Assembly (NCBI GenBank): GCA_009760855.2
Contig: WPIO01000004.1
Coordinates: 7,425,001-7,489,000 of the forward strand
Source: Cristatella mucedo
Lineage: Eukaryota > Bryozoa > Phylactolaemata > Cristatellidae
DNA length: 64,000 bases
Direction of reading: 5' to 3'
Shown here: positions 45,488-56,200 of the stretch, one piece after another
Position numbering within the stretch: position 1 is the stretch's first letter
Layout of the letters: every line of letters begins with the position of its first letter
Made by a program: the position numbers and the translations under genes
Notes under the pieces: generated by a model
Databases searched by the model: none
What the model saw: the letters and a program-made list of their open reading frames with translations, nothing else
What the model was told of the DNA's origin: nothing

Positions 45488-48400
45488 GTACTTTGAAGCG
45501 CTGAAATCGCAATGCCCGCACAAGAGGATACGAACGTAAAAGCCCAGACTTGGGCGTCTTGCCTGGAGCGCTAAGTGCTCGCTGCCGACGGTTCTGCTAG
45601 TCCTGCCTTTTTGTTCCGCTCGTGCAACGTCTAGGTCGATTCGGGAATCAAGCCGACCACTTTCTTGGATCTCTGGCATTCGCCAAGAAGGTCGGAAGGT
45701 CGCTGGTGCTGCCACCGTGGAGAACCTATGTACGTCCGTAAGGCGGTGCCAGCGCAGTCGAGAGGCAGCTCGTTGAAATTCAGTGTTCTATTCGCGATTG
45801 CTCTCGCCGCATCGTAGTCCGTGCGAGCAAACGTGCCAACGCAAAGTGGCAGGCATCGGTGTCGTTTTTTTTCGACTGCGCGATCGGCACTGCAGAAGAA
45901 CGTCCCGTTCAACGACTTTTTCCAAGTATCTACAATCCGTCAGTACCACAATGTTATCACAGCTGAAGAATTCATGGAAACGGTCGCGCCCCGAATATGG
46001 CCTGTTGGAAGCAGGATTGGCTTCTGCTGGCTGCCTCAGAATTCAGATGCCAAGTGCACAATGAAAGAAGGTACGCAGGGTCTGTCGAAGCGTTGCCTGT
46101 TCAGGTTTGGCTCGGTGTGGCACTCTGAGGTAGCTGTTCTGCCAGAGAGCAGTGTGTGTGTGGTGCATTAATGGGCCATGCATCGTGCTGTATGCTTGTA
46201 CTGGTGTGTGCAAACCGGGCTGTGACTCACGTGAACACACCATCATCACGACCTTTGCTGCAATGCCAAGACTTTGTCTAACATAATCGAATATCACACC
46301 TAATATAATATATAATAAATGAATAAATAATGATAATGGATAATGGATAAGAAATGCTCGAAATGATCGTTCACAAAACAGACTAGCATCAGACCGCATC
46401 AGATGCTTTCATGAATATATGGCTGACGTTCACGTCTGCCAAAACCCCAATAATATTAGCTTACCCTTATGCCCTTTCATCTCGTTTAGTACTGTGCTTT
46501 TAGAGCGGGCTTATCGAAGGAGTGACTGCATCGATGAGCGAAGAATCCCACGACCCGAAAGCCCGTAACCCGAATGACCGATCGCCACTTGCTTAGTAGA
46601 ATCATCTAAAAGTAACCGTGGCTACGAGAAGCTCGGGCATTCATACTGTATGCTTACACATAGTCAGTTCAAGTATTCATTGTTATTCTAACCAGAAGCA
46701 ATAGAAACCTATTTACAGAATCTGGCCCCCATTAGCAATCTAGTTTAGCATAAGTTTAAAGAGGCCTAAACAGTCTACCCGGCAGAATAGTGTACCCGAG
46801 TTGAGTTGGACTGACTGATATGGGTTTTCCAAATGCATTTGCTTGTAGTAGATGCTGATATGTGTGTGTGTGTGTGTGTGCGTGTGTGTATGTGTGCCTT
46901 ACATAGCCATAGACTTATTCATGCATTCTAAAGGTGGATCTCCTAGTCCACCAGACCTGGACCATCGGCAGAATGAACTGTGGTGAATGACTACACTCTT
47001 GACATCGCTCACTGAGGTAGGACCTAATCCAGTTAAGCACTGTGCCAGTCATATCAAGGCATGTGGAGAGGTGCTCCAGAAGGATCTGACGGTTTATAGT
47101 GTCAGATGTTGCTGATAGATCCAAGAGCACTAGCAGAGAGGCCTTATCAGCATTGTTCAGCTGATCATTGTAAACTCGAAGGAGACCTGTTCCTAGTTGA
47201 GAATGGTTAGGTCTGAATCTCAATTAGAACTTTCTAGGGAATGCTCTTCTGACGCATCGATACAATCTTTGAGTTGCTTGGCCACCATTCGTTCAAGGGT
47301 TTTGGATTAACTTCCACTATCAAGTTGGCTTACTGTCAGCTAAGGAACACCGCTAAAATCAGGGCTTAGATAACAGCACGACAGCCAAACTAGTTCACCT
47401 GTTTGTGACATCGTATCTAGATTACTGCAATTCCCTGAACTCCTGGCCAGTGCTCTTAATGGCATGTAAATAGTGCAAAACTCATCAGCTCGTCTTGTCT
47501 GTTGTCAGCACAACAGCTGCCACATCACACCACTACTGAAGGAGCATCGCTGGCTCTTTACAAAGCATCGAATCGATTTCAAATAATACTAGCTGATTCA
47601 ACAGCCTCTTTTGTATAGCGACAGAAGAGCCTTTCGGCTGTCACCATTGCTGGCTGCAGCAATAAAGGATTGCCCACAGTAGCATTCGAACTCTCGACCT
47701 CGAAACCGAGGTCGTGAAAAGCAACCACTTTGCCTAGTGTGACATCGTGGCTAAGATCCTCTGTCTGGCTTACAGGTCACTTTACTTGCTTGCAATAGCC
47801 GACCTGTCCGGCCTCCGTGCTCTTACAGTGTGCTGTAGCACCACCATCAGCATCTCCTCACCATCTAGTCATCTTGCTGTCCCTAGCACAAAATTAAAAT
47901 CTTTTAGCAATCGTGCCTTCAGTTCGTAAGCACCGAATTCTGGAACTCGATTTTAGCTACTATTACTACATGCAATGATCATGCACCAATCAAATCAAAT
48001 CTCAGCTGAAAATTTAACTGTTGCTGTCAGCTTTCCCTAGGCCTCAATGAACATTTTTGTTCCGGCACGCTTTGCCTGCTTCCGGTGAATGGCTCAGTGC
48101 ATGTTACTAGACAGAAGTCCTACGAACCGGTGGCCCCGAGTGTCTTCTTTGCTGCTTTAGCATTATGGCCTAAGCATGATACTAGTTTGCCTTTTTTGCA
48201 CTGGATACCGTGTGTGTCACTAACCCTCGGTTGCTGATCCTCGTGCAGGGACTTGTAAAGCACCTCGATAGCGATTTGCTCGCCTAGGGCACTATGAAAA
48301 CGACTTAGTTTTATTTATAATAAGTCGGGTTTCTGATATCGGAGGTATACATAGAGCTAGGTATCTTATAACTTCCTCTGGAGTATAATTTATCTATACA

Positions 48401-51400
48401 GTGTAAAGTTGGCATCAGCATTTGATTTGTGTCCTGTGGCACACTTCCATGAGTATTTAGCAGTCTAATTATCCGTGATCAGTTAGCTCCAAGGATAGTT
48501 TGACCAGGATTGACCCGGACTGGTGGTGTTGCAAAAGACACTCGGAGTATCTTCTTCAAGTTAATGTTAAAGGTGATGTCTCTGCACAGAATGCACATAC
48601 ATCATTACAGGCATTGACTGTTCTGAGGTCTCGAACTAGAAACTATTTGACGGTAAATACTAACACCTCCGTGTACTTTGTACTAATAAAACATTTGTAT
48701 GGCGGCCCATGTGAACAAAATCTCTTTCTAGACATTTAGCATATATTAGAAAGTAAGCATTTCAATTGATTAGTGATAGTAACACTCACCATTTTAGCAG
48801 GATGAGCAAGCACAGTAGACGATTCACACTTTCCTAGGTCGCTCTTCATAAGCTCGGTCATGATTTTTTTTCTGTCGTGTCCGTAGGAAATCCATTTGGT
48901 CCATTCTGGGATGGTCTTGGTGTGGAATTCGACGACTATGTTGTATATCGCTTGTCCTATGAGGATGACGACATACCGCTCTGGGTGGACAGGTGTGCTG
49001 GCTGGCGCACGGTGCAAGTACAAGCAATGATGATGTAGCAGAGCTTGCCGCTTTTTGAAATGTTATTCGGCTAGAACTTAATGCTTGCATTTGCCTTGCT
49101 GTTCCATCCATGTATGCAAATGTCATCTGTCGAAAGCATCGCACATGGCCTGCACTTACATCGGCTAGTGACGGACACGTGTTTCGTCGCAGGTATCCGG
49201 CTTCGAAGTATCCAGTTTTGGCTTTCCGTGGAGCACCAGCTGCCTTTCCAGTCCGCAAGGATTATAGCTCACTGCATCGGCTTCTGAAGTGGTCGGAAGA
49301 AATCGATATGGATGCCAGGGCCATCGTCTTGAAGCACTTTGGTTCGTCCAAATTTGTCGGCATTCATCTGCGAAATGGAGCCGACTGGGTAAGCCGTGCC
49401 CACAGCGTTGAAAAGATGGTGCTGAAGCTGCCTCCGGTCAGCTCCATGCGTTGGTGCCAACTGTTTGCGTGCATTTTATACTAGAGTCGGTCAAGCATGG
49501 GCACGCTACTTTCTTCAGCGGTAGCAGTTAGTGCAGCAGTTTATGCGAGTGCAGGGAACCGATATGACCGAAGCTCTGTATCCTTGGGCCTCCAGCTGCA
49601 CTCCGGGCTTCTTAGTAGGGGACCGATTTAACCGTGAAGTGATTAAACATTCGCCTCATGCACTCACTGGTGTTGGTGCTCATTGCCATATATGACTGGA
49701 CTGGGCCACGAGGGTCCAGCAGGTTCGACCACACTATTCGAGGTGAATGCAATGTTAATGCCCGTGGGAAGATGGCTGCCTACGTTAAACTCAGTTCTTA
49801 AAGTACACGACGGGTGGCTTACTCTGTCCAATCCGAGAGAGCCATAGTAAGCTGAGAGAATAGAGTCGTTCTGATTAGTTGCTGGCGTTGCCATAGCATC
49901 ACTACAGCTTGGCCGTGGCTTGCAGCTTGATTGATCAATGCATTCGAGATTTGTGCATTTGTGCAGATGAAGGCGTGCCGGCCGACCTTCTCAGTCACCA
50001 TCGTCCGACGCTGCGATTTCGATGCACCACCACGGGTCGCTCGAGATGCCACGGAACACCCCACCCCCCCCCCGTGCCTTGGACAGGCTTGGAATGTCCT
50101 GGGCTGCGTCAGCTGTGCCCCAATCCCGCCGCTGCATCGCCTGTCCTCATTGAGCGTCGTCAGCCTTCGATCTGCAATCGATCTGTTAATGACGTGGCCT
50201 GGTGCCAGCGGAAGTCGGCCATTGCGCCAATCGGCCATGCGCTGAACGAACGATGCAGCGCACGCTGTCGGTACAGCAGCGAGATCTCTAGCAGCGCTGC
50301 TTAGGGGCATGACCCGCCGCAAACCCCGAACCCTCGAGCAGAACGAGATGAAGCGCTCGCGAGACGTGTCTGGGCAAAGCGACGTCGGCCTCGCCTCGTT
50401 CGGCAGCTGCCGTGGAAAAGCAAAACAGCAAGCTGGTGAAGTCTGCTGCCCGTTTTAAAGAGAGCTAGCGGCAGCGAAAATCTTTCGACAGCATTCGGGC
50501 GCAGCAGACCAACCCGTGGCAGCGGCCTTGGCGAGGAGCTGCCAAACGAGACCTGTGCTCGAAGGTGGGCAGGCACGCAAGAAGGCCCCTGGAGAGCGTG
50601 AGGTGGCCACTCGGCGGTGGCCCGCATCAACTTAACAAAGTGTGTCCGTCGGATGCTGCCTGCCCACTCCCGTGCACGGCCCACCCTCGGTCGTAGCCGT
50701 AGGGGTAAGGTGCTCGCATTTCACGACCCGGGTCGTGCTTTCGAGTCACGTGCTTTCGAGTCAACTGTTCAGCGTTGCTTCGGCTCCTCGCCGCCCCAGG
50801 CTGCATTAACGAGGCTGCTAAATCAGCTAACCTTTACTTTGACCTGTGGGGGTGGTGGATGTTACTGGTTACAATCGATTAATTTGTTCATTTACGGCCT
50901 TCAGAGAGTGTGTTGACTGCTGCTGCAAACTGCCGCTCTTGAGAATTAGCCTGGGAGTTGGGCAGGCCGGGCAAGCGATGCCAGACTAGAGGAGACTAGG
51001 AGAGCTCGCCCCTGGATGCGCCGTTAGCCTCTGCTGTCTTCTCAGCATGAACCGCTTGCATTGCCACCGCCGCCTCGGGTCACGCTGCAGGAGCGCGCCT
51101 GCGAGCACGGCGTGGGCTTACCCAAGTTCATGGCGTCACCTCAATGCCTTTCCGCCGATGCTTCTGGCAGTGGTGTGGACGTTGCCGTCAGCATGGCCAT
51201 GTGTCTTCCGTCGACAGATGAGGTGCTGCGGTAAGCGCAGCGCACGGCCCACTTCGCTCTCCACTCCGGTGGCCCGCACACGCGGGCATTCCGCGCCACG
51301 GCTTCCGTAGCTGCAAGCTCGCCCTGCCAATCGTGGCAGCTTGCGCCCGTTGCTGTCGAAGGCCACGGCTTCCGTAGCTGCAAGCTCGCCCTGCCAATCG

Positions 51401-52006
51401 TGGCAGCTTGCGCCCGTTGCTGTCGAAGTCCGTGCTCGCGTGCATGCATCGCTCACCTTTACGGGCCAGGGCCGTGTGCTCGAGGGCGTAGCATGCAAAG
51501 CGCCCGGGTAGAGGTTATAATAATAACAATAAATCACTCGATTAAGCACCCTCAGAGAGCTTGCAATCTCTCTCTCTAGGCGCTTTACATTTGAGTTCTC
51601 TCGAAGCGCTGCACAAATGAGCTTTATTGCTTGTTTTTGCTCGCTGCACCGCCTCCGCAGGCTGGGCCTCCCGCTCGCTCGCTTGCGCAGCAGCAGCAGT
51701 AGCCGAGGCGCTTGCTCGGACCGCTTCAGGCGGACAAAAGAGGCCGTCGTCCGGACCGGCGCCAGGCACGTCTACGTGGCCACGGACAGACACGCCATGG
51801 TCGGCGAGCTGCAGGCTGCGCTCGCCACCTATTCTGTCGAGTCTGTCTTCCACCTGGACCCGTACTTGCCCCAGATCGACCTGGCCATACTGGCCAAGTC
51901 GGAGCATTTCGTCGGCAACTGTGTCTCGTCATTCTCGGCTTTCGTAAAGCGCGAACGAGACGTCTACAACCGCTCGAGCGACTTCTTCGGCCTGCTTCGA
52001 GACTAG
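45373..52006 (+). CDS. POFUT1: POFUT1, GDP-fucose protein O-fucosyltransferase 1 (7 exons, complete)
   Basis: POFUT1 transfers fucose from GDP-fucose to Ser/Thr of EGF repeats such as those of Notch, in the ER. Seven GT-AG exons sum to 1104 nt, 367 residues plus TAG (human 388). Residues 1-21 form a signal peptide ([11 protein letters not shown] core) with likely cleavage before [21 protein letters not shown] (about 27-44) and [14 protein letters not shown] are the nucleotide-sugar binding start. [10 protein letters not shown] (220-229) holds the catalytic-site Arg. FMASPQC, HVYVATD and [15 protein letters not shown] complete the GT65 signature. The start ATG at 45373 is the one that gives the signal peptide in frame. 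The protein ends in LLRD, without the RDEF/KDEL-like retrieval tail of vertebrate POFUT1. Exon 7 has two in-frame acceptors. The gene converges with PRIM2. Confidence 0.95.
45635..45729 (+). CDS. POFUT1: POFUT1 exon 2
   Basis: Acceptor GTCTAG, donor GTACGT. Encodes [18 protein letters not shown] and LVLPPWRTY. Confidence 0.93.
45896..46070 (+). CDS. POFUT1: POFUT1 exon 3
   Basis: Acceptor CTGCAG, donor GTACGC. Encodes [32 protein letters not shown] and KCTMKEG. Confidence 0.94.
46858..46893. repeat. (TG)n microsatellite in POFUT1 intron 3
   Basis: Imperfect TG with one CG and one TA. Confidence 0.95.
46915..47340 (-). mobile_element. LINE RT fragment in POFUT1 intron 3
   Basis: Reverse frame 47223-46915 reads [20 protein letters not shown] and [18 protein letters not shown], the AFDTIDH-type and SYLSxR blocks of a CR1/L2 RT. 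The conserved AFD is changed to TSD. Confidence 0.8.
47370..47960 (+). mobile_element. LINE family B-like copy in POFUT1 intron 3, split by a SINE
   Basis: Codes [15 protein letters not shown]-like and [18 protein letters not shown]-like segments, then RIDFK up to 47585. After the SINE (47586-47753) it resumes with [26 protein letters not shown]. The two halves join at [13 protein letters not shown]. Confidence 0.7.
47586..47753 (-). mobile_element. tRNA-derived SINE inside a LINE, POFUT1 intron 3
   Basis: A-box-like CACGATGTCACACTAGGCAA, B-box GAGTTCGAATGCTAC, and 3' GAATCAGCTAGTATTATT. Interrupts the LINE at RIDFK. Confidence 0.85.
48640..48790 (-). mobile_element. LINE family B 3' end, degraded, in POFUT1 intron 3
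   Basis: AATCTCTTTCTAGACATTTA, AAGTAAGCATTTCAATTGAT, TTAGTGATAGTAACACTCAC follow the order of the family B UTR. Confidence 0.45.
48887..48992 (+). CDS. POFUT1: POFUT1 exon 4
   Basis: Acceptor CCGTAG, donor GTGTGC. Encodes [17 protein letters not shown], matching [10 protein letters not shown] of the family. The 2.8 kb intron before it carries LINE and SINE copies. Confidence 0.94.
49193..49388 (+). CDS. POFUT1: POFUT1 exon 5 (catalytic HLR motif)
   Basis: Acceptor GTCGCAG, donor GTAAGC. Encodes [15 protein letters not shown] and [12 protein letters not shown]. Confidence 0.95.
50693..50842 (+). mobile_element. tRNA-derived SINE in POFUT1 intron 5
   Basis: AGCCGTAGGGGTAAGGTGCT, ATTTCACGACCCGGGTCGTG, TTTCGAGTCA (B-box region duplicated: CGTGCTTTCGAGTCA twice), and GGCTGCTAAATCAGCTAACC. 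Confidence 0.75.
51091..51230 (+). CDS. POFUT1: POFUT1 exon 6
   Basis: Acceptor GCTGCAG, donor GTAAGC. Encodes [14 protein letters not shown] and [12 protein letters not shown], matching FMASPQC and MCLPDLKEI. Confidence 0.93.
51295..51428 (+). repeat. 67-bp tandem duplication in POFUT1 intron 6
   Basis: Two identical copies beginning GCCACGGCTTCCGTAGCTGC at 51295 and 51362. Each contains GCAAGCT...AGCTTGC and TGCCAATCGTGGCA, able to fold back. Confidence 0.95.
51515..51600 (-). mobile_element. LINE family B 3' tail in POFUT1 intron 6
   Basis: ATAATAATAACAATAAATCA tail and the reversed terminal block ending TAGGCGCTTTACATTTG. Confidence 0.75.
51730..52006 (+). CDS. POFUT1: POFUT1 exon 7 (stop)
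   Basis: Starts after GCTTCAG, encoding [18 protein letters not shown], then [19 protein letters not shown] and a TAG. An upstream acceptor (CCGCAG, start 51661) is in the same frame and would add 23 Ser/Arg-rich residues. The shorter form aligns better with the family. Confidence 0.9.
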
Positions 52007-52548
52007 CGGGGGTCCAGCCGCCGCCGCCGGCCACCGACTGGAAGCCGGCGGTTGCAGCCTCTGCATGCCTCCGCCGACGGTTGCTGCAGCCAGCGCCTGT
52101 CCTCCTCCGCTGCTGCTACTGCGCGTTTGTTTGCCCTGCTGTTCGACTTTGGCAGCCGGCCGTGCAGTGCCGAACTCGAAGACGATTCCCATCGAGAACT
52201 CATCCGTTGCATCAACCGTGCGCGAGCACGCACGAGCGGCTGCTTTGGCTAGGCGAAAGTCGGTGGGCCGCTGCGCATGTCTCGCAGTGCAAGTGACGCG
52301 CCCATTGTCACCTTTATCGTCGGAGGCCGCAAGAATGGCGAGGCACGCACGGCGCCAGCCCGTTGACAAGAAAGCTCGCTTGCACACGCTTGGCTCGCAA
52401 TCGCGATCGATCGATCAGCTCTTCGAGCCGGTGATTTCTGCTCTGATTTCCGGTGATTTCGAGCTGGTGGTTTCTGCTGCTGATTCGAGCTGCCTGCTCA
52501 AGGCAATCGCGGTTCGATGCACGATCGCCTCGAGGGAGGGCTGCAAAG

Positions 52549-52554
52549 TTTATT
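52549..52554 (-). terminator. possible polyadenylation signal of PRIM2
   Basis: AATAAA on the - strand about 550 nt beyond the PRIM2 stop. It is the first canonical signal I see on that strand downstream of the stop; it is inferred only. Confidence 0.35.
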
Positions 52555-53104
52555 GTTGATTACAGTGTGCAAAATTAACTGGCATGCAGAGCCGTGAGGA
52601 GGGAGGGAGGGAAGCCCCCCTTCCCGACAACTTGAGGAATCGCGTCGCCGGACCCTAACCGGATTGCGACGGAGTGCCTCCCGCAAGCCCACACACGAAC
52701 ATCGCCAGCGATGTAGCACAGTTGCACTACGAGCACGTCGGCCATTCCGATCCGCTTGGAAAGGCATCGTCTCGTGCAAGCATTGCAAGAGAGGCAATCC
52801 AAAATTTGAACCATCGTAAAGCCATTTTCGATATGCCAACGACTGGCCAGTGCAGTGCAGACGTAGTATGCAGGAGTCTAACTGAACTGCTCGCGGGAGG
52901 CTACGACCGCTCACGACCGCTCGCATATCCACCTCATATATCTGTTACAGTCACAGGCAATCGGCTCTGGGCTGCTACTGTTTTTTATGAAGGCGTCCAT
53001 TGTCAGCACTCGCCGAGAGAGCAGCTTGCAGTCATTGTATCTCGACTCTCCGTGAATGTGAGGTGTGAACCGCTTCGTCGGAACAGCAGTGACGACTGGC
53101 TAGT

Positions 53105-53265
53105 CTAGCTTGCTGTGGCGTCGCATGTCATTTCGGTCATCTCTTCCTCGAAGCTGTTGAGATCTTCCTGGGTCAAACCGTCAACGGTCGTGCTCGTCTG
53201 GGAAGTCGCCGACTGGCTTTTAGTAGCCACAGCTTTGTACGATGGACGCGGACGATTCGACGTAT
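53105..53265 (-). CDS. PRIM2: PRIM2 last exon
   Basis: Acceptor TGCTTTAG; phase fits the preceding exon. Encodes a Ser/Thr-rich then acidic tail (TQEDLNSFEEEMTEM) and ends TAG. The tail is not conserved in sequence, but an acidic end also occurs in human PRIM2. Confidence 0.82.
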
Positions 53266-56200
53266 CTAAAGCAAATGTAACAACTGACTGCAAATATGAA
53301 CATGCACTATCGACGCATTGGGAGGGCAGACATCTCCCTGAAAAATTCAATGTGACGACCTGAGATCCAAGCTCTTTAGCCGAGTGTTTTCGGGTCTCAA
53401 ACCTTGGCGAAAGGTGGCGCTCGGTCGTGGCATCTAGGAGGCGCTTGTGAAGCTACCCTAGTGGCTGACAAATTTAGCCCTTGAAATCGCTGGTGCATTC
53501 TTGTCAGGGGCTCCTTAGCTCTGCAGGTCCTAGACTGCAGAACTTGCTTCCACAATTCTTACGCAACGACAGCTACTCTCCTACTGCCGACTGTGGCACA
53601 TCTTTTTCAGCGGTCCTGAGGTGCTACTTCTATGCTACTCACTACCTCAACTGCTCTCCTGACTCTGCTATGCTTCCCACTTTCTCTTTGTTGCATGAGA
53701 CGTCAGTTGGCTACCGAATGGCGAATGGCTACCGAAAGCCGCTTAGGCTGTGAGTGCGCTATACAAAACTCTCCTGCGTAACACCTACGTGGTCTTTATG
53801 ACTTTGTGGAGTTACAGACGGAGATAGATTACATTTCTAGCAGCTTCCGTGAAGACGACTCTGCCTGACATTGCATAGTAACACGGTGCCTAGCACTTCC
53901 TTTTGGCGATGGGATTGTCGGATGTACAACAGGATTTACTTGCAATGCACCTCGAATAAGATAGGAACATGACCCATCGGCAGCTAGCATGTTCACTAAG
54001 CAGGGCGGTTAGAAAATTTATGTCTTGTGATTATAACTTTTAATGTCTTCCCAACATTAAACAAGTCTACACGAGAGATCAGATAACGTTGCCCCACAAC
54101 GTGGAGACTGAGGCTTACAAAGGTTCACGACTGTGCCTGCAGCTGTCAGGCTACGGTACTGTGCTCAGACAAAAAATATAAGTGCTCACTCCTTATTCAT
54201 GCTTTACAGCTACGATATGACAACCCAGCCACTCTGCAGTCAAGGTCTATGCAATCCTTGTGCTCGAGCTGATGGCAAACGATAGCGTCAAACATCAAAC
54301 AAACGATCAAGGCAGCTATATCGGAGCTTGGGGAAAGACGGCGCTACCAAACGTGACAGCACCAGGAGGGGGGCTGCAGTTCCATCGCACTGAACCCCTC
54401 TTCTCCTTTGCCTCTCTTTTCGAGATAACAAGGCTATGCTAGTCCTACTGCCTTCATTGAATGTTCCACAATGAGTCACTGCACAAAATGGCCCGTGCTG
54501 CCGTTGGTGGACTAATAGCAAAACCAGAATCGGCAGGTGAAGCGGTGCACAGCAGCATGCAACATATATTACCAATGGTCGAATAGAATGAACGAATCAG
54601 AGGTATCACTCATAACATCGCCGGCCACAAGATCACTGAAATAGGCTAGGCTTGTATAGTCCAATTGATTGCTTTACTCTGACAAGATGACCGATGTCCT
54701 TACAGTGCAGCAATCAGCAGATTACTGCCATCGCACACAGCATTGGGCAACATTGATCAAATGGACGTGCAATCACAATCGACAGGCAATTGCAAGCATG
54801 GAAAGTACACAGGCTCTAGACCTAAAGCAATACACGGACCTGCTACCAGGTGATGCTAAGCACCGGAATGCTGATGTGCACGTTCATAACCTTGCCGACA
54901 CTTGTTTAAGCAGAGTACCATCGAACCATTTGCTGGAACCCAGTGAGCAGAAGCCATTCATAATGGAGCAGCGGTGAGTGCTGGTGGAAACAACCCAGCA
55001 AAACCACCAGACCTGCTGATGCATGGGCTAGGCACTTGAAGCACGGTACAAGACCACAGGAGAATGATAAGGCAAGGGCAGGGCGACCTAAGCTTCAGGT
55101 TGTACAGCTGCCTCTTGTCACCTGCCCAGCCAACAAGCCCAGGCAGCTGGTTAAGTGTCTCTGTTTTGGCAGCTGTGAAATCGCAGGACAAGTGTTGCTT
55201 AGGAGGAGACACACGATTGCTCAAAGCCACTTGGTTGGGTCACAGCTCTGGGGAAAGGCTTGCCGAGCATCGTCTAGCGTGTCCGCCCTCTCAGAGAGCA
55301 CGAAACTTTTTTGCATCTGCCGTTGTTCTTCCCGACCCGGATATCCGGGTGATCCATTTTGCTCTCAGAGAAGCTTCGGAGGCCTACTGCTAAGGCCCCT
55401 CAGGAATAGCTCGGGCGTTCCCCCAATGCGTATCCCTGATTTGCATGCAAGCTGACCAAAATGCAGCAATGTATCATCCCCACCCCCATGAGTCCCATCC
55501 ATTCCGAGGCGATGTACCGAATACGTGAGAGGTGGAACACCGTGTAGAACGATGTGGTTTCTTGGGACTCTAGAGAGCGATGGGCTGCAAACCGTTTCAC
55601 ACTCAAGCTAACCTGCCAAAGCATGCAGTAGCAATGTGGCTTTTTGAAATTGGCAACACTTGCATTAAAGCCGAGTTTTCCGTTTGCACATACCGGCTTT
55701 CTCGCCTCCGTGCAGGAGTTTCTGGCTTTCTTCGAAGTACTGGTTGGGATGCTGCAGCGCAAAGCCACACTCGGCTACGCCGTGCTGGGCCTCGAACAGT
55801 CGCATGCATGCCACAGTGTAGTGGCCCTGCTTTTTGAGCTCAAGTACCTATAAAATACCACCGACCGTGGTAATGTCACTGTTCTGGATGGGCCGCGGCA
55901 AGCGGGCCACGCGTGACGAGCCTAATGATTGTGAATCCACACGCTGGGATGTCTATGAAAAGCTTGTCTGGCCGCCCCTAACCGTAGTAAATCCCATCAG
56001 ATGAAAGTGCACTGCATACAGCAAAATATGCTGCATCACCCTATAAGATAATTACCTCAAGGGTAAGGCCATGCCAGCAACAGAACGTGAGCTGATCACG
56101 AGAACAGCCTTCAACTTATACAAAAAGCTTACGACAACTTGTATTACTAGTACCCAATTGGTCAGATCATTAAATACTTTCACTAGGCTGAAGAGAAATG

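Noticed and set aside
44895-45715. - strand ORFs overlapping POFUT1 exons 1-2
   Set aside because: Shadow frames of POFUT1 and its promoter region; no independent support.
54669-54977. 102-codon + ORF in the last PRIM2 intron
   Set aside because: No motif or splice support recognised.
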